A DNA stretch of 64,000 bases, from contig OZ231128.1 in the NCBI GenBank assembly GCA_965153355.1, positions 52,142,001 to 52,206,000 of the forward strand, given 5' to 3'. The notes beneath the pieces were generated by a model. That model worked only from the letters and a program-made list of their open reading frames with translations, ran no database searches and was not told the origin of the DNA. This DNA comes from Flaccisagitta enflata (Eukaryota > Chaetognatha > Sagittoidea > Aphragmophora). Shown here in pieces: positions 28,923 through 40,675 of this stretch; position 1 is the stretch's first letter; each line of letters begins with the position of its first letter. The translations under genes and the position numbers were made by a program.

Positions 28923-29480
28923 CTAGTGATCCAAGGATCGCACATGGTCAGCGGTACCCGATGCCCTGCTGGGAGTGATCCAGTGAAGAGGTGGAGTGAG
29001 AGCAGGGCAGCGGCCCCAAAGGGCCGATGTCCTGTAGAACACAGGGGGGAATTTTGAGACGTCCGTCCTACCGTTTATCCTGAGGGGGCATATTTCAGGC
29101 TTTAGATGGCTGATTTAGGCCACTGAAGGCATATTTGGGGGCTAGAGGGCAGAAATAAGGCTTGGAGAGCAGATTTGAGGTTTTGAGGGCTGATTTGATG
29201 CTTGGAAGGCTGATTGAAAATCTGGAGGGCAGATTTGAGGTCTGAAAGGCAAATTTGAGGCATGGGGGAGGCTAATTTCAAGCCAAGAGGGCTGATCTTA
29301 GGTCTGAAGGGCTAGATTGAGGCCTGGGAGGGTTAATTTGAGGCCTGGGAGGGCTAATTTGAGGCCTCAATGGTCTATGGGGGGGGACGGATGGACTGAC
29401 AGACGGACGGACGGAAGGACAGACGTCTCAAAATTCCCCCCTGTGTTCTACAGGACATCGGCTCTTTGGGGCCGCTGCCC
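28923..29480 (+). mobile_element. D-family element, 558 bp, inserted in the second 3'-flank copy
   Basis: It runs from CTAGTGATCCAAGGATCGCA to GGGGCCGCTGCCC. In the empty copy (21365-21380) TTAAAAAAGCAGTAGAAT is continuous. Here it is split as TTTAAA ... AAAAAGCAATAGGAT. The core is a 20-bp TTTGAGGCCTGGGAGGGCTA-type array and a (GGAC)n tract. Confidence 0.88.
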
Positions 29481-29485
29481 AAAAA

Positions 29486-29550
29486 GCAATAGGATAATGT
29501 TTCTATACAATTGTCCTTATCTTTTTGATTAACACAGATCCTTCATGATG
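29486..29550 (+). repeat. Second copy of SUEL 3' flank, last block
   Basis: AGCAATAGGATAATGTTTCT and TTTTTGATTAACACAGATCC match 21377-21432. Block 2 is 28887-28922 (CCTCATAAGTCAATGCTAGA). Confidence 0.85.
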
Positions 29551-29639
29551 ATTCAACACAATACCATCTAGCTCATAAACATACGGACAGCTGGATAAAA
29601 ATTCTTCTTCTCCTCCATCTTCATCCGTTCACCCCCTCA

Positions 29640-30155
29640 AGCCTCAAATTCAGCCAAAATCCAGCCAAAATGCAACCAAAATTCAGCCAAAATTCTTAAA
29701 TTCCGCCAAAATCCAGTCAAAATCCAGCCAAAATCCAGCAAAAATTCAGCCAACTTTCAACCAAAAAACAGCCAAAATACAGTCATAATCCAGCCAAAAT
29801 TCAGCAGGATTTTGGCTGAACTTTGGCTGAATTCTAGCTAGAATCTAGCTGGATTCTAGCTGGATTTTGGATGAATTTCCGCTGGATTTTAGCTGAATTT
29901 CCGCTGGATTTTGGCTGAATCTTTGCTGGATTTTGACCAGATGTTAGCTTAATTTCCACTGAATTTTGGCTGGATTTTGACTGGATTTTGACTGGAATTT
30001 GGCTGAATTGTGGCTCGATTTTGGCTGGATTTTGGCTGGATTTGAAGCTCTAGGGGTCGGTCGGACGGAGAAGGAGGAGGAGAAGGAGAAGTAGGAGAAA
30101 TTTCCCCTGTGTGAAAGCATAGGTCATCAACCCCTTTGAGGCCGCTGCCCAAAAA
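29640..30155. repeat. Second CAGCCAAAATC inverted array with D-type right end
   Basis: The CCAGCCAAAATT array switches near 29815 to TTTTGGCTGGA units, then a GGAGAAGG tract, GTGTGAAAGCATAGGTCATC and GAGGCCGCTGCCC. Confidence 0.85.
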
Positions 30156-30383
30156 TGTGATCCAATGAGGTCAAGCAGAATGGTTTTGGCCGATCTTTTT
30201 GGATTAAAAAGCTCTTTCTTTGTAGGTCGTCATTTAATGATTTGAACTGAAAACCTTTGGGTTCAATCTTGTCAAAATGACAGTTTTTCTTCAAAACGCT
30301 GTCATTTAAAAACCATTGAGCTATTGAGCTCTGATTGGTCTTGAATGGAAGATTTTTTGTCATAGTTTGTTGATCTGCTTTCA

Positions 30384-30694
30384 TTTTTAGTCGCGTGCTA
30401 CGCAACTCTACAACCCGCTTTGGTGGTCGGTTGGTCAGTTGGTCGGTCGGTTGGTCGGTTGGTTGGTCCCCTTTTTACTTTTTTGGCGTTTTTAAGCTTT
30501 TTGAGCTCACAATACCTCCCCAAATGCCATTTTAAGTTATATCAAGTCACTAAAGTCAATAAGGTCAATATGGTCATTAAAGTCATTTTAAGTCATTTTA
30601 AGTCATCTTAGGTCACCTTGAGTCATTTAAACTCAATTTAAGTCATCTTAAGCTATTTATGTCCTGCATGCGACGTAAAGGTGTTGGCCTTGTT
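30384..30694 (+). mobile_element. Compact complete A-family copy, 311 bp
   Basis: It starts TTTTTAGTCGCGTGCTACGC, continues CTACAACCCGCTTTGGTGGT, a GGTCGGTT tract and TTTTTGGCGTTTTTAAGC, then an AAGTCATTTT array, and ends GTGTTGGCCTTGTT. It is the clearest short example of the family. Confidence 0.88.
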
Positions 30695-30829
30695 TCATTG
30701 GATATTGACGTTTAGCCTCTATGAATGTGGGCAGGTGTTTGCATATTTATGAGCTAGATAGTACAATATCCATTAAAATTCTATATGATACATATCATAG
30801 CATACAGTATGATTCATCTCGTTTGCAAC

Positions 30830-32110
30830 ATTTGATGATGATGTAAATCAAAAAGTAATAAAGATAATCAAATTCTGAAAAAAGTCTCTGAAAGATAAAT
30901 GTCTGGCATTTTTTATTTACAATTCTTAGAGATTTTTGAGATAAATCTGCCTTCTTTCACTTAGTTGGGAAAAAAGTCGAAGTCAGTCTTCGACTTTTTG
31001 ACATATTCGAGAGAAACAGGGTTTTCATTTTCTTATGCGGAAGTTGAGGGTCTCCACCGACCGATTGCACCTTCGGACGAAATTGATAGGGTAAGTAAAT
31101 TTAATAATTCTCTTTCATTTGGCGCCAAGCAGAATGCTCTACGGCAAATATTTTTCGCGCTATGAATTTTTAAAGATTTATTTATGAAAATTGTGAATTG
31201 AATTTTTTCCGATTTTTTATGATTTTGAGTAGGATTAAAAAAGGAGTGTATTTATGTTTGTTTGAGCATGCAAATACAAGGAAACATGTTCATGAGCATA
31301 TCTGCTCATTTGTTAGGGTGTTTTTGAGCATTTTAGCTCATTTAGATCATTTAGCTCAGTCTGTTTTTCTGGTTTATAATGCGATAAATGTTTAAATTTT
31401 TTTATACATGTTTTCACATGCAAATACAAGAAAGCATGTCAGTGAGCAGAGTTGCTCATCTGTGAAGGTGTTTTTGAATATTCTAGCTCATTAAGCTCAT
31501 TTAGCTCATTTAGCTTGCTTTTTTTTCTGATTTCAAAACAGATGAATAAATGTTATGATTTAAGCATGCAAATACAAGAAAGCATGTCAGTAAGCATAGC
31601 TGGTTGTCTAGTGGAGTGATTTTGAATATCTAAGCTCATCTAGCTCATTTGGCTCAGTCCTATTTTTCTCTTATTTTCAGTGCAACCAATGCATACAATT
31701 GCTCTCAATTTGATCTAACAAATAAAAGTGCCTGCAGTGACTGAAGACAAAAGCTTGGTGAAAAGTGAACAACGCTTACGACTTTTTTCCTCACGGCGAC
31801 AGCCGCCATTACTGGTAATGCCAAAAAGGCAATTTTTTCTCTTTCTTTCTTTTTAAATTATATGGAACATCTTTAATTTACAACCAATATGGTATCAAAA
31901 ACTCAAATTTTCAGAATTGAGACAAATCTTAAAAAAAAATCAGTTTTACTGACAGCATGACAAAATGGTTTATTTCAAATTGCAAAATTTCAAGTATGTA
32001 TGTGATAAAAGGGTCACTTTCTTTTAAAAAATCTTTAAGAATCGTTCATAAGAAAATGCCAGATATTTATCTTTCAGAGACTTTTTTTCAGAATTTGATT
32101 ACAGTTAAAC
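30830..32110. repeat. F repeat: inverted-repeat unit with GCATGCAAATACAAG blocks
   Basis: AAATTCTGAAAAAAGTCTCT (about 30869) pairs with its complement near 32095. Inside are GTTTTCATTTTCTTATGCGG, TTTGGCGCCAAGCAGAATGC and three spaced GCAAATACAAGAAAGCATGT blocks, then GGCGACAGCCGCCATTAC. An inverted relative lies at 46865-48330 and an interrupted direct one at 32520-37740. Short open frames in it are not convincing. Confidence 0.75.
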
Positions 32111-32353
32111 CCCACTATACCAGATCCAAGAATAACGGAAATCCGCTAATAACGAGTGCTAAGAGAAAGTCCCTACCATTTCTCTTTACTTTCTTTGTTA
32201 TGAAAATCCAATAAAATCGGATCCAACTGTAACGAGGAATCCAAGAATACCGCATGGAATGGCCAGTCCGTAGACCTATAATCTTCCGTCAATAGTGGCC
32301 ACCAAAAGATAAAAGAAGCGCAAAATCATCAATGGGCAGGGGCGAGATTTCAT

Positions 32354-32520
32354 TTTTAGTCGCGGACACGGGACTCTACACCTTGCCGTGTCGGTCGGTA
32401 GCTCGGTAGGTCGGTCCGTCGGTCCGTCTGTCCGTCACATTTTTGAATTTTGAGCGGTTTTTGCATTACGGCTCCTGCCCAACCATCCGCGACTGGATTG
32501 CCGTGTATCCAGCCTTGTTG
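32354..32520 (+). mobile_element. B-family copy, complete
   Basis: It starts TTTTTAGTCGCGGACACGGG, then CTACACCTTGCCGTGTCGGT, TTTTTGAATTTTGAGCGG, CTCCTGCCCAACCATCCGCG, and ends GTATCCAGCCTTGTT. It joins directly to F-repeat sequence. Confidence 0.8.
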
Positions 32521-32701
32521 AAAGTTAGGGCTCTCAATCAAACAATTGGGGCCTCCAATGAAATTGATAGTATAAGTAAATTTGATAAATATTTTTCATT
32601 TGGCGCAAAGCAGAATGCTCTACAACATTTTTTTTTATTTCGCATTATGATTTTTTAAAGGTTTATTTACGAAAAATTCATGTTGAATCTTTTTTTATTT
32701 A

Positions 32702-33674
32702 ACTATGGCAAAAAAAAAAGCGAACTGTTACTTCTTTTGCTTATAAATCCTTTAAAAATTCACCCAGTGAGCTGAAATTTTTACTGGAGTTACTTTTAGG
32801 TATCATTGAGCATCACTGAAAAAATCGATATCCTGCTCAAAATAATCTAGGAATTATAGATTTTTTAAAAGTGCTTGTCCAATGATCAGAAATTTAACGT
32901 ACACACCTAAGAGTTTTCAAAGAATGAATAAACAAATTTAAAAAAACCGCACTAAATCTAGTCCAATTTTGATAAAATTTGAATTGGAAGTAAACCACAT
33001 TGATAGCAGGCTGTGGTAAAAATTTTATAACGAAACTCCGATTATTTTAGCAGGAACAGCAAATTTTCGAAAACTTTTCTTTATGGGTTAAAGAATGAAG
33101 CAAATGAAGATAAAACCTGAAATATAAAGTTATGCTATGGCCATAGTTTTTTACCGATTATCATAATTTTTTAACTGGTAACTTTTGTACATATGAGTAA
33201 TCTCCAGTAAATTTTTTGTGAATATGGAAGCATTTTCAGTCTCCCAAATTGCAAAAATATTCTCACAGGTAGCTGAATATTTCTCATCCTGAGCAAGCTT
33301 ACAATCAACCAATATCTACCCCACTCGACTTTATCTGAGAAGAAACGAATTTTGCCTAGTAGTAGTAAATGACACCATCAGACTACAGTTAAAAAATCAT
33401 AACAAAACTCCCAAAACTTTTTGCACTAAGCTAATTTTACTAAAAATGGAATTATTTTGATTTAGGATAAATGTCATCTCTGGCAGTCAAAAAAAGAGGT
33501 GACTTCAGTAAAAACGTGATAACGGCTAAAGTATTCAACGGATTTTGATGAAATTTCAACCAGACATAGTCCAAATCATGGTTATCATTCCCTGTAAATT
33601 TTATGCAAATTGGTCAACATCTTCTTATGTTTTTGCTCTCTCAAAATTCGTTCGCTTTTTTATTTTGCCATAGT
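32702..33674. mobile_element. TA-flanked inverted-repeat element, 973 bp
   Basis: TA flanks lie at 32700-32701 and 33675-33676. Termini ACTATGGCAAAA and TTTTGCCATAGT are exact complements, followed by GCGAAC/GTTCGC. No ORF. It is inserted in an F-repeat copy. Confidence 0.85.
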
Positions 33675-35331
33675 TATTATGATTTTAAGTGGAATCAATA
33701 AAATAGTGTATCTATATTCTTTTGAGCATGTAAATACAAGAAAACATGTTTATTAGCCTAACAACAATTTACGCGATGTCAAAGAAAAGTTCTCTATCAC
33801 AGGGATACGGCCCAAAATCATGTTTACAGGTGGTCCATGAACAAATTTTAGCCCTAGAACCCCTATAAATTGGCGCCGCCACCCACCCCCTTTCCCATAG
33901 TAAAACACAGGCAAAAATCCTTCCTGTACATTTTCTATGGGATTTGAGGGGGGGGGGTGGCGGCGGCAATTTTTAAAGGTCTCAGCCGTCAGAGGATTAA
34001 GGATTTCTAGCTCAAAGAAAAGGCGGGTCAAAAGAGCGAGTTCCCTGAAGTCTTTCCAGTTGGGTCTCAAGATGTGCGCATTACCTTGGGGAACATAAAT
34101 CCAGGGTTCACATATCAATTTTCAGGTGCGTGTTCGAATGTCTCAAAAAAATGTGCCCAAAATGACCGTTTTTGGCGTTTTTTGGCCTAAAAACCATCTT
34201 AAATTTGGAAAAGAGCCATGAAATTTTTCATGCACATGTATTAGACCCTAATTGAGCTGTATGTAAAAAATTATGAGGTTGTGAAAATTTTAAGGTACCT
34301 AAATTTTGAAAAAAACAGCTTTTTTGCAATTTTTTAAAAGAAAAAAAATGTTTTTACCCCCTTAAAGTTGACTGATTTGGACAAAATTTTTACTGGAGAT
34401 ACTTCATATCATGGACTACCTTCATGTAAAATTTCATAAAAATCAGAGCACTTTAAGTACCCAAAATTGCCTTCGAAGATCTAAAATTTGAAAAAAAAAT
34501 ACCCCAAAAATCGTCTTTGAGCCTAAGACGTTGCCAAAATATGGCAGGCACCTATGAACCATGGGCTGAAATTCCTTTAGGGAACTCTTGGTGATGCCCA
34601 AAAAAAATTTGGTGACCCTGAGAGCCTTTTTTGGGTGTCAAATAACGATTTAGTGAAGACCGCAAAACAAAAAATTGCAAAAATTGCCAATTTTAGGCCT
34701 TTTTTCAACCTGTAACCTAAAAAAAAGTTGAAATATGGCCCTGAAATATCACATACTCATGTATTAGACCCAAATTAAGCTGTTTGTAAAAAAAATATGA
34801 GGTTTTGAAAATTCTATGGTACCTAAATTTTGAAGAAACGGCTTTTTTGTGATTTTTTTAAAGAAAAAAAATGTTTTTACCCCACTTAAAGTTGACTGAT
34901 TTGGACAAAATTTTTACTGGAGATATTTCATATCATGTTAAATTTCATCAAAATTGGAGCATTTTAAGTACCCAAAATTGCCTTCAAAAATCAAAAATTC
35001 GCCAAAAAATGCCCCAAAAATCGTCTTTTAGCCTGAGACGTTGCCAAAATATGGCAGGCATCTATGAACCATGGGCTGAAATTCCTTTAGGGAACTCTTG
35101 GTGATGCCCAAAAAAAATTTGGTGACCCTGAGAGCCTTTTTTTGGGTGTCAAATAACAATATAGTGAAGACCGCAAAATCAAAAATCGTGAAAATTTCCA
35201 ATTTTAGGCCTTTTTTCAACCTGTAACCTAAAAAAAAGTTGAAATATGGCCCTGAAATATCACATGCACATGTATTAAACCCTATTAACCTGCATGTAAA
35301 AAATTATGAGGTTTTGAAAATTTCATTGTTG

Positions 35332-35616
35332 TTTTTAGTCATTTTAAGTTATTATAAGTCACTTTCAGTCATTCTAAGTCATTCTAAGTCATTTTAAGTC
35401 ATTCTAAGTCATTTTAAGTCATTTTAAGTCATATTAAGTTATATTAAGTTATATTGAGTCACTTAAGTCAATAAGGACAATTTTGTCACTTATGTCATTT
35501 TACATCATCTTATGTCTTTTTATGTCATTTTAAGTTATTTAAAGTCATCTTGAGTCATTTAAAGCCATCTCAAGTTATCTATGTCCTGCACACAACTTAT
35601 AGGTGTTGGCCTTGTT
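35332..35616 (+). mobile_element. A-family copy, left end shortened
   Basis: TTTTTAGTC passes straight into AAGTCATTCT units without the palindrome or GGTC tract. It ends GTGTTGGCCTTGTT. It sits near the symmetry centre of the 3.5-kb palindrome. Confidence 0.8.
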
Positions 35617-35773
35617 TTTTTGGGGGGGGGATTTCAGTGTCATATTTCAACTTTTCATAGGCTACGGATTGAAATAAGAACTACAGTTGGCAATTTTCAC
35701 ATATTTTGGTCTTACAGTCTTCAAAAAGTTGTTATCTGACACCCAAAAAATGCTGTCAGGGTCATGAATTTCT

Positions 35774-35870
35774 AGTCGTGGACACACGACTCTACACCTT
35801 GCCATGTCAGTTAGTCGGTTGGTATGTCGGTCCATCCGTAGGTCTGTCCATCCGTCCATCACATTTTTTA
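35774..35870 (+). repeat. B-type left end only
   Basis: TAGTCGTGGACACACGACTC, CTACACCTTGCCATGTCAGT and a GGTCNGTCC tract run into CACATTTTTT, after which palindrome sequence resumes. Right end absent. Confidence 0.65.
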
Positions 35871-37724
35871 AAAAAAATTTTCCAATTTGGTGAACTTTAA
35901 GAGGGAAAACTACATTGTTTTTATTCAAAAAAATAACAAAAAAAAACGTTTTTTCCAAATTTAAGTACCAAGAAATTTCTTCTCTTGATTTTTTATTAGG
36001 GTCGATCACCTGTGCATGAAAATTTTTTTGCCATATTTTTACTTTTTTTTGGGTTATGACTCAAAACAAGGCCTAAAACCGCCATATTTTGCAATTTTTC
36101 GTGCGACGGTCTTCAAAAAATTGTTATTTGACACCCAAAAATTGCTCACAGGGTCATGAAATTTTTTTTGAGCATCAACAACAGTCCCTAAAAGGAATTT
36201 TGGCCCGTGGTTCATACATCCCTGCCATAATATAGTATTGTTTCCGATTTGGATGAAATTTTGCATGGAGGTAGTCCATAGTATGAAGTATCTCCAGTAA
36301 AATTTTTAAAATCAGTGAACTTAAAGGGGGAAAACAACATTCTTTTTCTTTTAAAAAATCGGGGAAAACCCGTTTTTTTCTAATTTAGGTACCAAAAAAT
36401 TGTTTTCACCAAAAAAATTTTTTTTTGATTCTTTATTAGGGTCAATCATATGTGCATACAAATTTTTTGGGCCATATGTCTACTTTTTTTTATGTTATAA
36501 CTTGAAAAAAGGCCAAAAATCGCAAAATTTTGCAATTTTGTGTGCGACGGTCTTCAAAAAATGGTTATTTGACACCAAAAAAATGCTCTCAGGGTCATGA
36601 AATTTTTTGGGGGCATCAACAACAGTCCCAAAAAGGAATTTTGACCCATGGTTCATACATCCCTGCCATAATATGGCAATGTCTCAGGCAAAAAGACAAT
36701 TTTCGAAGTCATTTTTTGTCATTTTTTGATTTTCAAAGACAATTTTCGGTACTTTCAGTGCTCCGATTTGGATGAAATTTTACATAGTAGTAGTAGTCCA
36801 TAGTATGAAGTATCTCCAGTATAAATTTTGTCCAAATCGGTCAACATTAAGGGGGGTAACGACATTCTTTTTTTCTTTTTAAAATCGCGAAAAAACCGTT
36901 TTTTTTTTCGCTTTTAGGTACCTAAAAATTTCCAGATGTTCAAAATTTTTGACATACAACTTAATTAGGGTCTAATACATATGCATGCAAAATTTTATAG
37001 CTCTACTCCAAGTTTAAGATAGGTTTTAGGGCCAAAAACGGCCAAAAATGGCTAATTTTGGTCATTTTGGGCACATTTTTTTGAGACATTCGAACAGGCA
37101 CCTGAAAATGGATATATCAATTCTGGATCAGTGTTCCCCGAGGTATTGCGCACATTTTGAGACCCAACTTGATAGACTTCAGGGAACTCGCTCTTTTTAT
37201 GAAGCCCTACAGACAGAAAAACCTCAGACGGTCAGGACCAAATTTTTGTTGCCGTTTATCTGTAAACATGATTTTGACTCATATCCCTCTGATATTGAAC
37301 TTTCCTACGACTTTGCAAAAATTTTTGTTATGCTAATGTTTATGTGCATAGATGCTCATCTGTGAGGTGTTTTTGAGCATTTTAGCTTATTTAGTTCATT
37401 TAGCTCAGTTTTTTCATTTGATTCTAAATGGGATAATTGAATAGATATTTTGATACATGTTCAAGCAAGCAGATACAAGAAAGCAAGTCAGTGAGCAGAG
37501 CTGGTTGTTTGGCTGAGTGGTCTTGAGTATTTTAGCTGATCTAGCTAATTTGGCTCAATTCTATTTTTCTCTGATTTTCAGTGCAATCAATACATACAAT
37601 TGCCCTTGATTTGAACTAACAAGTAAAAAAAAGAGTTCAGTCACTTAAGACAAAAGTATGGTAAAAAGTGACCAACGATTACAACTTTTTTTCCACACGG
37701 CGACAGCCGCCATTACCGATAAGC

Positions 37725-37873
37725 ACTAGTGATTTTGGTTAGACTCAGAATAGATGCTTTTCGAGTTGGTTTTGTAAGAGTAATGTAGGAGTAATGGGTT
37801 ATCAATTTGTTCCTGGTTTTCACATGGCCCTCTTCCATATTTTCAGTTTCTGTATAGTGAGGGATATTGTTCC
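37725..37873 (+). repeat. N repeat, interrupted copy
   Basis: AAGCACTAGTGATTTTGGTT, AGACTCAGAATAGATG and GGATATTGTTCC match 59132-59288. The A element at 37874 begins exactly after TTGTTCC. Confidence 0.7.
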
Positions 37874-39265
37874 AACAAGGCCAACACCTATAAGTCGCGT
37901 GCAGGACAAAAAAAACTGACCTGACCTGACTCCTTATTGTATCTTTTTATCAAAACTCAGACTTAAACCAGACCAAAACCAGACCAAAACCAGACTCAAA
38001 CCAGACTCAAACCAGACTCAAACCAGACTCAAACCAGAATTAAACCAGACCTAAACCAGATTAAAACCAGACCTAAACCAGACCTGAACCAGACATAAAC
38101 CAGACATAAACTAGACGTAAACCAGACCTTAACCAGACCTAAACCAGACCTTAAACCAGCAGACTTAAACTAGCAGACTTAAACCAGCAGACTTAAACCA
38201 GTACACTTAAACCAGCCAACTTAAACCAGCCGACTTTAGCCAGCTTAAACCAGCTGACTTAAACCAGCTTAAGTCGGCTGGTTTAAGTTGGCTGGTTTAA
38301 GTCGTCTGTTGCTTATAATTCCTAGCGAGCTCTAGGAAAAACTGCTCATAACTCTAAAACATTATAGACGGAGTGTTGGATAGACTGAACAACACTGCAA
38401 TGTGTAAACAGATGGTTTAAGACGAGTAAAAAAAGAAATAAATGTTTGAAGTAGAATTCAGTTGAGAGGGTCCAAGATATACAGGAGTGGGTAAAAGATA
38501 CACATGAGAGGGTCAAAGATATATATGAGAGGGACAAAGATATCTTTAAGAGGGTCAAAGATATATAGAGGTGTCAACAGCAGTTAAAAACTACAAAAGC
38601 CAAAAATAATTTAGAGTGACTGAGAATGACTTAGAATGACTTGTAATGACTTAGAATGACTTAGAATGACTTAGAATGACTTAAAATAACTTAGAATGAC
38701 TAAGAATGACTTAAAATGACTCATAATAACATAAAATGACAAAAATGAAAGAAAATGACAAAATGACTTAAGTGACTAAAACTAACTGAAAATGACTGGA
38801 AATGACTTAAAATGACATAAAATGACTTAAAATGACGTAAAATACCCTAAAATGACGCAAAAAAGCAAAGTGTTACTAAAAACTACAAAAGCCAAAAATA
38901 ATGTAGAGTGACTGAAAATGACTTAGAATGACTTGTAATGACTTAGAGTGACTTACAATGACTTAGAATGACTTAAAATAACTTAGAATGACTAAGAATG
39001 ACTTAAAATGACTCATAATAACATAAAATGACAAAAATGACAAAAAATGACAAAATGACTTAAGTGACTAAAACTAACTGAAAATGACTGGAAATGACTT
39101 AAAATGACATAAAATGACTTAAAATGACGTAAAATACCCTAAAATGACGTAAAACGACGTAAAACGTCGAAAAAGAGCTAAGTGTTACCGACCGACCGAC
39201 CGACCGACTGACCGACAGACGGACCAACAGAGCGGGTTATAGAGTCGCGTGCACGCGACTAAAAA
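37874..39265 (-). mobile_element. Complete A-family element, 1.39 kb
   Basis: It starts ACAAGGCCAACACCTATAAG, then a CCAGACTCAAA array, a CCAGCAGACTTAAA array that turns into its own complement near 38270, and an AGAATGACTT array. A near-exact duplication of about 290 bp follows (38588-38875 versus 38877-39170). A GACCGACC tract leads to the perfect palindrome at 39243-39260 plus AAAAA. Confidence 0.85.
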
Positions 39266-39640
39266 GTCATACCTTTAGAGAATAGAATCGCGGTCAAGCT
39301 TAGGCAACAACCTGGTATTCTATGCTTAGGATTTCAGCTAGTTGAACAATAACCTTTACTATACCTGAACTGACGTAAATGGAGGAGGGCGTTGTGCACC
39401 CTCAATGATTGTCAATTGATTTTTTACTGATTTTTTTTTTGTTTGTTCATTTTTTTTTCAACATAAATGAGCCTCTTATCATGTCTGAACTGGGGGTTTA
39501 AATCAGTCAAGCACTCTGACTCGAGAAGAAAAGGCGCTCATTATTAACCATTGCGGCTACAAATATGCAAATGAAAAATACATAGATAAAGAGTACCCAA
39601 TTGAGTCAGTTAAGCATTGCAATATCAATTGTAAAAAAGC
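39266..39640. other. Spacer, no gene seen
   Basis: AT-rich. The phrase AAGGCGCTCATTATTAACCA recurs in variant form at about 45173. Confidence 0.4.
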
Positions 39641-39654
39641 AAGGAGAAATTCAA

Positions 39655-39965
39655 GATCAACTAGCCTCTTTTAAAGTCTGAACAAGAGGTTTGAATACAA
39701 AGCACAGAATGATAGATTTGACAGAAAACCAATAAAGTTATTCAACCATTACAAATGATTATTGTGGGATCGAGGAATCAAATAAATAATTAAACCATGA
39801 TTACAATCATTAAGCCTCTTTTCATGTCTGAACAAGGGGTTTGAATACAAAGCACAGAATGATAGATTTGACAGAAAACCAATAAAGTTGTTAACCATTA
39901 CAAATGATTAATGTGGGATCGAGGAATCAAAGAAATAATTAAACCATGATTACAATCATTAAGCC
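39655..39965. repeat. About 150-bp direct tandem duplication
   Basis: Two copies of GAATACAAAGCACAGAATGA ... TTAAACCATGATTACAATCA with few differences. Confidence 0.88.
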
Positions 39966-40025
39966 TCTTTTCATGTCTGAACGAGGGGTTTAAATAAGTC
40001 AAACCTTCTGACTTGAAAAGACAAA

Positions 40026-40068
40026 GCGGGGTGTAGAGTCGCGTAGCACGCGACTAAAAAAGGCACAC
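40026..40068 (-). repeat. Solo A-type end
   Basis: CAAAGCGGGGTGTAGAGTCG, then CGTAGCACGCGACTAAAAAA, without a body or second end. The related sequence at 45165-45185 lacks it, so this looks like a small insertion or an excision remnant. Confidence 0.65.
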
Positions 40069-40189
40069 ATTTTTAACCATTGCGGCTGTATAATACCAAT
40101 AAGTTGCTATGTATGATCTCTTATTTGCGTTTGAGATGAGAGGATACAACAAAAGGCAGCTAAGACTTCTACAGAGGGTTTACAGTTAC

Positions 40190-40343
40190 AGCTGGATACA
40201 CGGCCAATACCAGTCGCGGATAGGTAGGCAGGGGCGGAAATGCACATTTTTTCCACTTTTCGACTCGTGCGCATCAACTGACAAACCAATGGACCAGTAG
40301 GTGGATAAAGCCTTTCATAAAGTCGCTAGTCCGCGACTAAAAA
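40190..40343 (-). mobile_element. P-type relative of the B family
   Basis: AGTCGCGGATAGGTAGGCAG, ACTTTTCGACTCGTGCGC, a short CCAATGGACCAG tract and GTCGCTAGTCCGCGACTAAA. Similar bodies occur at 62772-62926 and 63885-63965. Confidence 0.6.
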
Positions 40344-40475
40344 GACAATGCTGAGATACCAATTTGAGGTAGACGTGCTTAGAATTTCTTTTTGAGTCTT
40401 GCAAATAGTTCAGTGATTAAAAAAAACAAAAAAACAAACATATTGTTGTAAAAATTTAATAGTTTCCCACCTTCG

Positions 40476-40675
40476 GTACAAAACATGGCCGGATACACGG
40501 CTACCCCAGTCGCGTGCGGGTGGGCAGGGGCCATATTTGAGGTCAGTGGAGCATTTGGGCAGGAGTGGTATAGCCAAAAACCCCATAAACGCCGAAAAAG
40601 TAAAGTATGACGGACCGACCGACGGACGGACGGACGGACCGACGGACGGACGGACGGACAGACCGACGGCACCCT
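40476..40675 (-). mobile_element. C-family copy, hairpin end missing
   Basis: CATGGCCGGATACACGGCTA, AGTCGCGTGCGGGTGGGCAG, then AACGCCGAAAAAGTAAAGTA and a long (GGAC)n tract that ends without the terminal palindrome. Confidence 0.75.

Larger units (their letters stand above)
33770..37330. repeat. About 3.5-kb palindrome built from about 520-bp units
   Basis: ATCATGTTTACAGG (about 33817) pairs with CTGTAAACATGATTTTG (about 37260). Within the left arm GTTTTTACCCC ... TTAAAGTTGACTGATTTGG recurs at about 34350 and 34872. The right arm repeats the complement near 35890, 36320 and 36845. The centre (about 35330-35620) holds an A copy. It is inserted in, and splits, an F-repeat copy that resumes at about 37340. 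Confidence 0.85.

Noticed and set aside
30965-31165. Short frame shared by F repeats (SVFDFLTYSRETGFSFSY), also at 48123-48329
   Set aside because: The reading frame is partly kept between copies, but it is short, lacks a start context and sits in a dispersed inverted repeat with no known family. I cannot exclude a transposon-coding remnant.
35662-36009. 115-aa minus-strand frame near 35.7 kb
   Set aside because: It spans a B-type end inside a palindromic repeat, with no domain resemblance.
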